Shown here in pieces: positions 8,484 to 15,675 of a stretch of DNA of 22,329 nucleotides. The stretch covers positions 1-22,329 of the forward strand of contig JAUWOI010000009.1 of NCBI GenBank assembly GCA_030612185.1, given 5' to 3'. Numbering within the stretch: position 1 is the first letter of the stretch; each line of letters begins with the position of its first letter. The notes beneath the pieces are model-generated. The model made no database searches, was not told where the DNA came from, and worked only from the letters and a program-made list of their open reading frames with translations. Source of the stretch: Anaerolineae bacterium (lineage in GTDB: Bacteria; Chloroflexota; Anaerolineae; B4-G1). Made by a program: the position numbers and the translations under genes.

Positions 8484-9821
8484 ATGATTCAGGCTCTGCG
8501 GAATGCCATGTCCTTGCCCGATTTGCGGCGCAAGTTGTTGTATACGCTGCTGATTCTCATTGTCTACCGGCTGGCGGCGCACGTGCCGGTGCCGGGTGTC
8601 GATCGGGAGGCTCTGCAGCAACTGATGACGGGCACCGGCGGCGCCAGTCAGTTATTTAATGTTCTTAATATGCTCTCTGGCGGGGCGGTGGCTAATTTTT
8701 CGGTTATGGCGAACGGTGTCTCTCCGTACATTACTGCTACCATTGTCATGCAGTTGTTGCAGCCGATCATCCCAAAGTTGGAGCGGCTGGCCGAGGAGGG
8801 AGAGGCAGGCCGGCGCAAGATGAATCAGTGGACGTATTACATAGCCATCCCGCTGGGGTTGCTGCAGGCTTTTGCGCAGGCTCAGGGCTTCAACCGTTTG
8901 GGGTCCTCTCCCGTTTTGCCGCGCTTTGGTTTCAGCCCGCTGGAGAATGTCCTGCCTACCATTGCGGTGTTAGTGGCGATGACGGCTGGCACGATGTTCG
9001 CCATCTGGCTGGGGGAACTGATCACCGAGCAGGGCGTCGGTAACGGGCTTTCGCTGATCATCTTCGGCGGCATCGTGGCCGGTGTGCCCCAGAACATAGT
9101 GCGCGTCTGGTCCCAGGCTCAGGTGATGGAGGGGGGCGGTGTGGGGATGGGCGTGTTGATGCTGGGCATCTTCCTGGCTATCATGGCCATCACGATGTTC
9201 GTGATTGTAGTGGTGCAGGAGGGAGAACGACGTGTCCCGGTGCAATACGGTAAGCGGGTGCGAGGCATCAAGATGTACTCTGGTGGAAGCACCCACATCC
9301 CGTTGCGGGTCAACACGGCCGGGATGATCCCGCTGATTTTTGCCCAGGCTATTCTTGCCTTCCCGGCGGTGGCTGCACAGTTCTTTGTGGGCAGTGAAAG
9401 TGTTGCGGTATCCCAGTTTGCCGGGAAAGTGGTGAATTTCTTTGGCGGACAGAGTCCGTGGTACGGCCCGCTCTTTTTCCTGGCGGTTGTAGGTTTCACC
9501 TATTTTTATACCGACATGATGGTCCAGCAGCAGGACTTGCCGGGCGCGTTGAAACGACAGGGAGGTTTTATTCCAGGGATCCGGCCGGGTAAGAAGACGG
9601 CTAGTTATATCAACTTTGTCTACCGCCGCATCACGCTGGTGGGGGCGGTCTTCCTGGGCGGTGTGGCAGTGTTGCCTTATGTCGTGGACCTGTTCTTGCA
9701 AACACAGGTGTTGCTCATTACCTCTTCGGGCCTCTTGATCGTGGTCGGCGTGGTGCTGGATACGATGCGCCAGTTTGAGGCCCAGCTCTTGATGCGTCAT
9801 TACGAAGGGTTCATCAAATAG
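8484..9821 (+). CDS. secY: preprotein translocase subunit SecY
   Basis: Ten-helix channel of the general secretion pathway in the cytoplasmic membrane, partner of SecE/SecG and SecA. The 445 residues show LRRKLLYTLLILIVYRL (helix 1), GVSPYITATIVMQLL (about 78-92), the cytoplasmic loop EGERRVPVQYGKR (about 246-258), RVNTAGMIPLIFA (about 275-287) and GFIPGIRPGK (about 361-370), all SecY hallmarks. It follows rplO as usual, but map rather than adk comes next. Confidence 0.98.
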   Translation: MIQALRNAMSLPDLRRKLLYTLLILIVYRLAAHVPVPGVDREALQQLMTGTGGASQLFNVLNMLSGGAVANFSVMANGVSPYITATIVMQLLQPIIPKLERLAEEGEAGRRKMNQWTYYIAIPLGLLQAFAQAQGFNRLGSSPVLPRFGFSPLENVLPTIAVLVAMTAGTMFAIWLGELITEQGVGNGLSLIIFGGIVAGVPQNIVRVWSQAQVMEGGGVGMGVLMLGIFLAIMAITMFVIVVVQEGERRVPVQYGKRVRGIKMYSGGSTHIPLRVNTAGMIPLIFAQAILAFPAVAAQFFVGSESVAVSQFAGKVVNFFGGQSPWYGPLFFLAVVGFTYFYTDMMVQQQDLPGALKRQGGFIPGIRPGKKTASYINFVYRRITLVGAVFLGGVAVLPYVVDLFLQTQVLLITSSGLLIVVGVVLDTMRQFEAQLLMRHYEGFIK

Positions 9822-9882
9822 GGCTTAGTACCTATCCGGAAATGCTGACGAGTTCCCACGCCCGGCATTTGGCGGCGTAGAA

Positions 9883-10662
9883 GTGGTTAGGAAGCGATCA
9901 TTGGTCACTCTGAAATCTGCAGTCGAGATCAATAAGATGCGCCGGGCCGGCAGGATCGTGGCCGAGGTGCTGGAGGTGATGCGGGAACGGGTCGCGCCGG
10001 GCGTGACGACGGCGGAACTGGAAGAGTTGGCAGATGCGGTGATCCGCAAGCACAATGCCATTCCGTCGTTCAAAGGGTACCCGCCCGGCAACGCTCATCC
10101 TTTCCCGGCTAGCATTTGTGCCTCTGTGAACGAGGAACTGGTGCACGGTATTCCTGGCCCGCGCGTATTGCAAGAAGGGGACATTATCAGCATAGATGTT
10201 GGGGCTATACTGGATGGTTACCACGGTGATGCGGCGATCACGTTGCCGGTGGGACAGATTGGCCAGGGAGCACCGAGGCTGCTGGAGGTGACTGAAGGCG
10301 CGCTCCACGCAGGGATCGCCGCTGCCAGGGTGGGCAACCGTTCCGGCGACATCTCCGCCGCCATCCAATCTTACGTGGAGAGTCGCGGATACAACGTTGT
10401 ACGGGAGTACACTGGTCACGGCATTGGGCGGAAGATGCACGAGGACCCACAGGTGCCTAACTTTGGCCAACCGGGAAAGGGTGTGCGCTTGCGCAGAGGG
10501 ATGACCGTGGCGTTGGAGCCGATGGTGTTGGCCGGCGACAATTGTGTGAAGGTGCTGGATGATCACTGGACTGTGGTTTCGTGCGATGGGAGATTGACGG
10601 CCCATTTTGAGCATTCCATCGTCGTCACGGACGGTGAGGCGGAGATTCTGACACGTTTGTAG
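9883..10662 (+). CDS. map: type I methionine aminopeptidase
   Basis: Cytosolic metalloprotease that removes the initiator methionine from new proteins. Using the GTG start, the five metal ligands are Asp105, Asp116, His179, Glu212 and Glu243, in IDVGAILDGYHGD, EYTGHGIG, ALEPMV and HFEHSIVVT; His88 in NEELVHGIP is the conserved active-site histidine. The 259-residue length fits type I enzymes without an N-terminal zinc extension. GTG 9883 has a weak ribosome site; TTG 9901, with AGGAAG six bases before it, would start MVTLKSAVEINKMRRAG and is an equally credible start. It stands directly between secY and rpmJ, with no adk or infA. Confidence 0.97.
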   Translation: MVRKRSLVTLKSAVEINKMRRAGRIVAEVLEVMRERVAPGVTTAELEELADAVIRKHNAIPSFKGYPPGNAHPFPASICASVNEELVHGIPGPRVLQEGDIISIDVGAILDGYHGDAAITLPVGQIGQGAPRLLEVTEGALHAGIAAARVGNRSGDISAAIQSYVESRGYNVVREYTGHGIGRKMHEDPQVPNFGQPGKGVRLRRGMTVALEPMVLAGDNCVKVLDDHWTVVSCDGRLTAHFEHSIVVTDGEAEILTRL

Positions 10663-10708
10663 GCGGGTAGTGGGTGGGTAAGTAAACGAGTAGGGTGGGA
10701 GGCGTGAG

Positions 10709-10822
10709 ATGAAGGTTTCGGCATCAGTAAAGCGGCGTTGTCCAAAGTGCAAGATTGTTCGGCGGCGCGGCGTGGTACGAGTGATTTGCGACAACCCGAA
10801 ACATAAGCAGCGCCAGGGATGA
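10709..10822 (+). CDS. rpmJ: 50S ribosomal protein L36, zinc type
   Basis: The smallest large-subunit protein, binding 23S rRNA near the A-site side. The 37 residues begin [15 protein letters not shown] and end NPKHKQRQG. The zinc ligands are Cys11, Cys14, Cys27 and His32, the C+ form. ATG 10709 follows GGGAGG at 10697-10702. The usual upstream neighbour infA is missing: only 46 G-rich bases separate it from map. An 8-bp hairpin lies downstream before rpsM. Confidence 0.96.
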   Translation: MKVSASVKRRCPKCKIVRRRGVVRVICDNPKHKQRQG

Positions 10823-10827
10823 GTTCT

Positions 10828-10860
10828 AATCCCAAAGGCTGAGGTTATAGCATTGGGATT
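10828..10860 (+). other. hairpin in the rpmJ-rpsM gap
   Basis: AATCCCAA at 10828-10835 is a perfect inverse of TTGGGATT at 10853-10860; inside, GCT (10838-10840) can pair with AGC (10849-10851), leaving the loop GAGGTTAT. No T-run follows, so it is not an intrinsic terminator. It ends 17 bases before the rpsM start, just ahead of the ribosome site GGAGGG, where alpha-operon control by S4 acts in E. coli; a regulatory role here is inference. Confidence 0.5.
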
Positions 10861-10877
10861 TCTGACCGGAGGGAAGT

Positions 10878-11267
10878 ATGGCACGTATTGCAGGGGTGGA
10901 CCTACCACGGAACAAGCGGGTAGAAATCGGTCTGACGTATATCTATGGCATTGGGCGCAGTTTGAGCAATGAGATTCTGCGCCAGGCCGGAGTAAATCAC
11001 GATACGCGGGTCAAGGACCTGACGGATTCGGAGGTCGCTGCGTTGCGCGAGGTTATTGACCGCGAGTATCAGGTTGAGGGTGATTTGCGGCGCGGAGTGC
11101 AGATGAACATCAGACGCATGATAGATATTGGATGCTATCGGGGGCTGCGTCACCGCCGCAATCTGCCCGTGCACGGTCAACGTACGCGGACGAACGCTCG
11201 CACCAAGCGTGGCCCCAAGAAGACGGTGCCTGGCCGTGGACGGCGGCGTGGGATGAAGAAGAAGTAG
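10878..11267 (+). CDS. rpsM: 30S ribosomal protein S13
   Basis: Head protein forming bridge B1 with L5 and contacting P-site t[29 protein letters not shown] at the start and the C-terminal [28 protein letters not shown] are diagnostic; 129 residues with a highly basic tail. GGAGGG at about 10870 gives a short spacer to ATG 10878. It opens the S13-S11-S4-RpoA-L17 alpha block. Confidence 0.98.
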   Translation: MARIAGVDLPRNKRVEIGLTYIYGIGRSLSNEILRQAGVNHDTRVKDLTDSEVAALREVIDREYQVEGDLRRGVQMNIRRMIDIGCYRGLRHRRNLPVHGQRTRTNARTKRGPKKTVPGRGRRRGMKKK

Positions 11268-11292
11268 TTATAGATTAGACGCGGGAGGGGTA

Positions 11293-11694
11293 ATGGCGCA
11301 AAGTAAACAGACGGGCCGGCGCCGAGGGGGACGCCGTGTGAAGAGGAATGTGCCGCGTGGACAGGCCCACATTCATGCCACTTTCAATAACACAATCGTG
11401 ACGGTGACGGATCTGCAAGGGAGCGTCATCAACTGGTCCAGTGGAGGGATGGTTGGGTTTAGGGGGTCACGCAAGAGCACACCCTTCGCAGCCGGGCAGG
11501 CTGCTCGAAGAGCAGCCAGAGATGCTATAGACAACGGGATGATTGAGGTGGACGTCTATATCAAGGGGCCCGGCCCTGGACGAGAAGCGGCGATCCGTTC
11601 CATTCAGGCTGCCGGCCTGAAGGTGCGCTCTATCACCGATGTGACCCCGTTTCCGCATAACGGCTGTCGCCCACCCAAGAAGCGCCGGATGTAA
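11293..11694 (+). CDS. rpsK: 30S ribosomal protein S11
   Basis: Platform protein near the E-site and the Shine-Dalgarno helix. [27 protein letters not shown] (about 26-52), [14 protein letters not shown] and the C-terminal [18 protein letters not shown] are diagnostic. 133 residues; GGGAGGGG precedes ATG 11293. A perfect 8-bp palindrome at 11499-11517 falls within codons for AARRAAR and is probably a by-product of coding. Confidence 0.98.
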   Translation: MAQSKQTGRRRGGRRVKRNVPRGQAHIHATFNNTIVTVTDLQGSVINWSSGGMVGFRGSRKSTPFAAGQAARRAARDAIDNGMIEVDVYIKGPGPGREAAIRSIQAAGLKVRSITDVTPFPHNGCRPPKKRRM

Positions 11695-11744
11695 TTCAAG
11701 GGTTACGGCAGATGGTAAGCGGGTAGACGTTTAGGAGTAAGAGT

Positions 11745-12386
11745 ATGGCCAGATATACCGGTCCGGTTTGTAAACTGTGTCGCCGTGAAGGGGAAAAACT
11801 GTTTTTGAAGGGGGATCGTTGTCTTTCGCCCAAGTGCCCGTTTGAGCGAGATCGTGGCTATCCACCGGGTGAACATGGTCGGCTAGCCCGCTTCCGCCGT
11901 CGCCGCCCATCTGACTACTCGCGTCAGTTGCGTGCGAAGCAGAAGGCGCGGCGCGTCTACGGGGTGCTGGAGCGTCAGTTCCGGCGCTACTTCCGTGAGG
12001 CGGAGCGTCGGCCGGGCCTCACTGGTGAGAATCTACTCACACTGCTGGAGAGCCGGCTTGATAACGTTGTCTACCGGTTGGGGTTTGCCGACTCACGGGC
12101 ACAAGCGCGCCAGTTGGTGGGGCATGGCCACTTTGTCGTCAACGGTCGCCGCACTAATATCTCGTCTTACATTGTCCGCCCGCAGGATGCGATCACGGTG
12201 CGGGATGGGAGTCGTAAGCGCACGTACTTTAAGGAGCGCGCCGAGCGATTGGATGAAGGAGCGGTGCCAAACTGGCTGAGCCTGGATGCGAAAACGATGA
12301 TGGCTCGAGTGTTGAAGGTGCCTGCGCGAGATGACATTGAGACGAAGTTGAACGAGCATCTGATTGTGGAGTACTATTCGCGCTAG
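11745..12386 (+). CDS. rpsD: 30S ribosomal protein S4, zinc-ligand type
   Basis: Primary 16S rRNA-binding protein that nucleates 30S assembly and, in several bacteria, represses its own operon. The N-terminal cysteines 9, 12, 26 and 31 (CKLC, then Cys26 and Cys31) form the zinc-binding C+ version. The S4 domain is around residues 95-160, with [30 protein letters not shown]. 213 residues. A 106-base gap to rpoA follows. Confidence 0.98.
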   Translation: MARYTGPVCKLCRREGEKLFLKGDRCLSPKCPFERDRGYPPGEHGRLARFRRRRPSDYSRQLRAKQKARRVYGVLERQFRRYFREAERRPGLTGENLLTLLESRLDNVVYRLGFADSRAQARQLVGHGHFVVNGRRTNISSYIVRPQDAITVRDGSRKRTYFKERAERLDEGAVPNWLSLDAKTMMARVLKVPARDDIETKLNEHLIVEYYSR

Positions 12387-12492
12387 GTAGGGATGTATCG
12401 AACGGCTCGCTTTGGCCTGTTCTTTGCCCTGTTTCGCTTCGCGGTGTCCTTTTTACGCAGGCCGGAGGCTAGTCGAACATGGGAGGCGATGG

Positions 12493-13446
12493 TTGTCAGT
12501 TCCAGTACTGCCGAAAATTGAGACGGATGCGGTCTCCCAGACCTATGGCCGATTTGTAATCGGCCCGCTGGAGAGTGGTTTTGGGATCACGTTGGGCAAT
12601 GCGCTTCGACGGGTGTTGCTCTCCTCGCTGCCTGGCACGGCGGTGACTTCGATCCGCCTTTCCGATATTGCACACGAGTTCTCTGTTATCCCAGGTGTGC
12701 GGGAGGACGTGGTGCAGTTTGTACTGCAGGTCAAACAACTGTGCCTGAGGATGGACAGTCAGGAGCCGATGTGCATGTCGCTTCAAGTGCGAAGCGAGGG
12801 CACGGTAACTGCCGGCGATATCCAGGCCCCGCCGGAGATCGAAATTTTGAACCCGGATCTCTATCTCTTTACTATGAATGACAATGATGTGCATCTCGAT
12901 GTTGAGCTCACGGTTGAACAGGGTCGGGGTTACCTGCCGGCCGTGGGACGTGGCCGGATGCCCATCGGCGAACTGCCCGTGGATGCCATATTCAGCCCCA
13001 TTCGCCGCGTCGCGTTCGATGTGGATCGGGCGCGGGTGGGCCAGATGACCAACTATGACCGCCTGACGTTGGAGATCTGGAGCGATGGGCGGATTGCACC
13101 CCTAGATGCGCTTAGGGAGGCAGCCCATATCCTGGTGACGCACCTGCGGCTGATCGCTGGCCTCACTCTGGAAGAGGAGATTGAATCGGTTGAGGAAGAG
13201 GCTGGTCTTCCTGGCAGGGTCTACGAGATTCCTATCGAGCAACTTGATCTGAGTGTGCGTGTGTTCAATTCTCTCAGACGCACTGGCATCACTAGCGTGG
13301 GTGAAGTGCTGGAGATGCTGGCGCGGGGAGAAGATGCGTTGTTGACAATCCGTAACTTTGGAGAGAAATCGCTATCTGAATTAAGAGCGTGCCTCCGGGA
13401 GCATGGCTTTCTGGAGGAGGGTGCAGGGGAGAGTGGAGGTGTGTAG
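12493..13446 (+). CDS. rpoA: RNA polymerase alpha subunit (TTG start)
   Basis: Scaffold for RNA polymerase assembly and contact point for activators and UP elements. TTG 12493, with GGGAGG at 12481-12486 and a 6-base spacer, gives MSVPVLPKIETDAVSQTYGRF and 317 residues, the usual size; no in-frame ATG exists near it, and codons further upstream do not resemble the family. The N-terminal dimerisation domain (about 1-225) contains GFGITLGNALRRVLLSSL (29-46). A linker rich in Glu leads to the C-terminal DNA-binding domain (about 245-305, LDLSVRVFNSLRRTGITSVGEVL then NFGEKSLSEL). The ATG at 12489 is in another frame. The stop abuts the rplQ start. Confidence 0.97.
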   Translation: MSVPVLPKIETDAVSQTYGRFVIGPLESGFGITLGNALRRVLLSSLPGTAVTSIRLSDIAHEFSVIPGVREDVVQFVLQVKQLCLRMDSQEPMCMSLQVRSEGTVTAGDIQAPPEIEILNPDLYLFTMNDNDVHLDVELTVEQGRGYLPAVGRGRMPIGELPVDAIFSPIRRVAFDVDRARVGQMTNYDRLTLEIWSDGRIAPLDALREAAHILVTHLRLIAGLTLEEEIESVEEEAGLPGRVYEIPIEQLDLSVRVFNSLRRTGITSVGEVLEMLARGEDALLTIRNFGEKSLSELRACLREHGFLEEGAGESGGV

Positions 13447-13860
13447 ATGCGACATCACGTCGCAGGGAAGAAACTGAATCGTTCCAGCGGTCACCGCACG
13501 GCTTTGCGCCGCAGTCTCGTGACGGCGTTGTTCCATCATGAGCGCATTGAGACGACTGAGGCGAAGGCCAAGGCGATCCGCGGGCAGGCGGAGAAACTGA
13601 TCACGCTGGCGAAGCGGGGTCTGGCGGCTGAGGGGGAGGATCCGAGTCGAAGTGTCCACACCCGCCGGCTGGCAGCCGGTCGCCTGAATCGGTGGATGAC
13701 GGAGCCTGACGGCACAAGGGTGGATATTCTAGAGAAGTTGTTTGGAGAAATCGCGCCGCGTTATATGAACAGGCTCGGCGGCTACACCCGCATCTACAAG
13801 TTGGGACCGCGTAAGGGCGACGGCGCGCCCATGGTCCTGTTGGAGTTGGTTGAAGAGTAG
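13447..13860 (+). CDS. rplQ: 50S ribosomal protein L17
   Basis: Large-subunit protein near the tunnel exit. MRHHVAGKKLNRSSGHRTALRRSLVTAL at the start and the central HERIETTEAKAKAIRGQAEKLITLAKRG (about 34-61) are diagnostic. The C-terminal RYMNRLGGYTRIYKLGPRKGDGAPM is also typical. 137 residues. ATG 13447 follows the rpoA stop with no spacer, so translation is coupled. Confidence 0.98.
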   Translation: MRHHVAGKKLNRSSGHRTALRRSLVTALFHHERIETTEAKAKAIRGQAEKLITLAKRGLAAEGEDPSRSVHTRRLAAGRLNRWMTEPDGTRVDILEKLFGEIAPRYMNRLGGYTRIYKLGPRKGDGAPMVLLELVEE

Positions 13861-13911
13861 GGCAGGTTTACATATCTGCTCTGCCGTAGCAGGAGGTAGG
13901 TAGGCGCGACG

Positions 13912-14703
13912 ATGCGGGCACGGGCGATCATTGCCTATGACGGGACGGACTACAGTGGGTTCCAACGTCAGGCTAACGCCCCATCCGTTCAGGCGGCATT
14001 GGAAGCGGCGCTGGCGCAGGTGGCCCAGGAGAGGATCACCATCCTGGCGGCAGGTCGCACTGACGCCGGAGTGCACGCGGCGGGGCAGGTCATTGCTTTT
14101 GATACGGCTTGGCGGCATGGACTGGGTGATCTGCACCGGGCGTTGAACGCGGTTCTGCCCGCCGACATTGCTGTCCAAGAGATTAAGGAAGCCGCGCCAG
14201 ACTTTCATCCGCGTTACGATGCTCGCAGCCGACGCTACAGGTACACGTTTTACAACGCGCTGGCGCGCTGGCCTCTGGCCCGGCGGTACAGCCTATATGT
14301 CGCCACCCCGTTGGACGTGGTGGCGATGGAGGAGACGGCCAAGTTCCTGGTGGGCGAACACGACTTCGCCACCTTCGGGCAGCCGCCACAGGGCGAGATC
14401 ACGGTGCGGCGGGTGCTGGCGGCGGAGTGGGGCTTCACCGTGAGCGATCAGCCGAACGGTGGGGAGCCACCCTTCGGCTGCGCCCTTCGACAGGTTCAGG
14501 GCGGGCCCTGGCTGATTTTTGACATTGAGGCTAATGCTTTTCTCTACCGCATGGTGCGCAGCATCGTTGGTACGTTGCTCCAGGTAGGGCGAGGCAAGAT
14601 GAGCGTGGGGGAGTTCATGGCGGTGTTGGCGTCGTGCGATCGCCACCGTGCCGGGCCAACGGCCCCTCCGCATGGTCTTTGTCTGATGGAGGTCAGGTAT
14701 TGA
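13912..14703 (+). CDS. truA: tRNA pseudouridine(38-40) synthase TruA with REP-like insertion
   Basis: Converts uridines 38-40 of the tRNA anticodon arm to pseudouridine; cytosolic. The catalytic Asp51 lies in GRTDAGVHA, and the later [24 protein letters not shown] (about 205-228) is the family signature. The 263 residues include an unusual segment, about residues 180-200 ([20 protein letters not shown]), between the strands AEWGFTV and LIFDIEANA; it is encoded by a palindromic repeat at 14466-14507 and looks inserted, but the frame is kept and all core motifs remain, so the enzyme is probably active. It follows rplQ by 51 bases and precedes rplM, an order known in several phyla. AGGAGG at 13891-13896 is rather far from the ATG. 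Confidence 0.96.
   Translation: MRARAIIAYDGTDYSGFQRQANAPSVQAALEAALAQVAQERITILAAGRTDAGVHAAGQVIAFDTAWRHGLGDLHRALNAVLPADIAVQEIKEAAPDFHPRYDARSRRYRYTFYNALARWPLARRYSLYVATPLDVVAMEETAKFLVGEHDFATFGQPPQGEITVRRVLAAEWGFTVSDQPNGGEPPFGCALRQVQGGPWLIFDIEANAFLYRMVRSIVGTLLQVGRGKMSVGEFMAVLASCDRHRAGPTAPPHGLCLMEVRY
14466..14507 (+). repeat. REP-like palindromic repeat read through inside truA
   Basis: The core GCCCTTCGACAGGTTCAGGGC would be the 21-base span 14482-14502: GCCCT at 14482-14486 and AGGGC at 14498-14502 are inverse, with TTCGACAGG between. A second CCCTTCGGC lies just upstream (14470-14478). The reverse complement has the form CCCTGAAC..TGTCGAAGGG, a dispersed short repeat that I recall from many bacterial genomes. 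Its copy number in this genome cannot be judged from one window. Confidence 0.6.
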
Positions 14704-14749
14704 CGCATGTTCATCGGGAATGGCATATTTTGGATGGGAGCATAAGATT

Positions 14750-15187
14750 GTGAGAAAGACTTACGTGACGAAGAAGGAGGAGGTCCAGCGCGAGTGGCGC
14801 GTGGTGGACGCCACGGGGCAGACGTTGGGCCGCTTGGCTACTCAGGTGGCGCGCATCCTGCGCGGCAAGCACAAGCCTATTTACTCACCATCGGTTGACA
14901 CTGGTGATTACGTGATTGTCGTCAATGCCAAGAGAATTCACGTGACCGGACGCAAATTGGATCAGAAAATCTACTATCGCCACTCGGGCTATCCGGGTGG
15001 GCTCAAGAAGATCACGCTGCGCAATCTGCTCCAGAAGTATCCCTCGCGGGTGATTGAACGCGCAGTACGGGGCATGTTGCCAAAGAATCGGCTGGGGCGT
15101 CGGATGTTCAAGAAATTGAAGGTCTACGCTGGCCCAGATCATCCCCACGCGGCACAGCAGCCCAGGCCGTTGGAGTTTGGAGACTAG
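14750..15187 (+). CDS. rplM: 50S ribosomal protein L13 (GTG start)
   Basis: Early-assembly 23S rRNA-binding protein. GTG 14750 with GGGAG at 14736-14740 gives [21 protein letters not shown] and 145 residues, the normal size; the in-frame ATG 14720 would add ten residues with no family match. [23 protein letters not shown], the central [12 protein letters not shown] and [13 protein letters not shown] are diagnostic. It is paired with rpsI 8 bases downstream, the universal L13-S9 pair. Confidence 0.96.
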   Translation: MRKTYVTKKEEVQREWRVVDATGQTLGRLATQVARILRGKHKPIYSPSVDTGDYVIVVNAKRIHVTGRKLDQKIYYRHSGYPGGLKKITLRNLLQKYPSRVIERAVRGMLPKNRLGRRMFKKLKVYAGPDHPHAAQQPRPLEFGD

Positions 15188-15195
15188 GAGGGGCA

Positions 15196-15591
15196 ATGGC
15201 AATGGAGTATTACGAAGCGGTTGGGCGGCGCAAGACGGCTACGGCGCGGGTGCGGCTCTTTCCCGGGGGCACTGGTACTATCACCATCAATGAGCGACCG
15301 CTCGAAGAGTACTTTGCTCGGGATGGAGACGTTCTCTACCTCAGAGAGCCGCTTGAGGTGACAGCGACGGAGAACCGCTTCAACATCAGTGTTAAGGTAA
15401 ATGGTGGGGGAATAAGCGGGCAGACTGGGGCAGTCCGGCTGGGCATCGCGCGGGCGTTGTTGAAGGTGGACCCGGACCTGCGGTCTATCCTGCGCAGGGG
15501 AGGCTTTCTCACCCGCGATGCGCGGGCCAAGGAACGTAAGAAGCCCGGGCTTAAACGGGCCAGGAAGGCACCGCAGTATACGAAGCGTTAG
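15196..15591 (+). CDS. rpsI: 30S ribosomal protein S9
   Basis: Head protein whose C-terminal tail reaches P-site tRNA. YYEAVGRRKTATARVRLFPG near the start, GGGISGQTGAVRLGIARALL in the middle, and the C-terminal RRGGFLTRDARAKERKKPGLKRARKAPQYTKR (ending in the conserved KR) are diagnostic. 131 residues. ATG 15196 or ATG 15202 may be used; GGAGGGG at 15187-15193 is close to both. It is the last gene of the ribosomal cluster. Confidence 0.98.
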   Translation: MAMEYYEAVGRRKTATARVRLFPGGTGTITINERPLEEYFARDGDVLYLREPLEVTATENRFNISVKVNGGGISGQTGAVRLGIARALLKVDPDLRSILRRGGFLTRDARAKERKKPGLKRARKAPQYTKR

Positions 15592-15617
15592 ACAAGAGAT
15601 AACAGGCAGGCATGTGT

Positions 15618-15650
15618 GGGGCAAGACAGGATGTTGTCTTGCCCCTTTCG
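15618..15650 (+). terminator. intrinsic terminator after rpsI
   Basis: An 11-bp perfect stem, GGGGCAAGACA (15618-15628) with TGTCTTGCCCC (15635-15645), loop GGATGT, followed by TTTCG. The T-run is short but the stem is strong. It marks the likely end of the ribosomal operon, 27 bases after the rpsI stop. Confidence 0.85.
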
Positions 15651-15675
15651 TGTCTATGTCTCATGGGGGTGTTGA

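Noticed and set aside
8970..9800. 276-codon open frame on the minus strand opposite secY
   Set aside because: His-rich translation typical of reading opposite a membrane-protein gene; no domain or ribosome site.
9822..9882. search for a remnant of adk between secY and map
   Set aside because: The 61 bases contain no recognisable GAPGAGKGT-type P-loop or other adenylate kinase piece.
9898..10908. 336-codon open frame on the minus strand opposite map and rpmJ
   Set aside because: Shadow of map; rich in His, Arg and Pro with no domain, and it crosses two real genes.
11499..11517. perfect 8-bp hairpin GGCTGCTC/GAGCAGCC in rpsK
   Set aside because: It falls on codons for the conserved AARRAAR stretch of S11, so coding constraint explains it; no sign of regulation.
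13861..13892. possible short stems (GGCAG/CTGCC, CTGCT/AGCAG) between rplQ and truA
   Set aside because: Only 5 bp each, mutually exclusive and with no T-run; not convincing as terminator or regulator.
15634..15660. possible promoter TTGTCT/TATGTC before mazG
   Set aside because: The spacer is 15 bases, the -10 box is poor and the -35 box lies inside the terminator stem.
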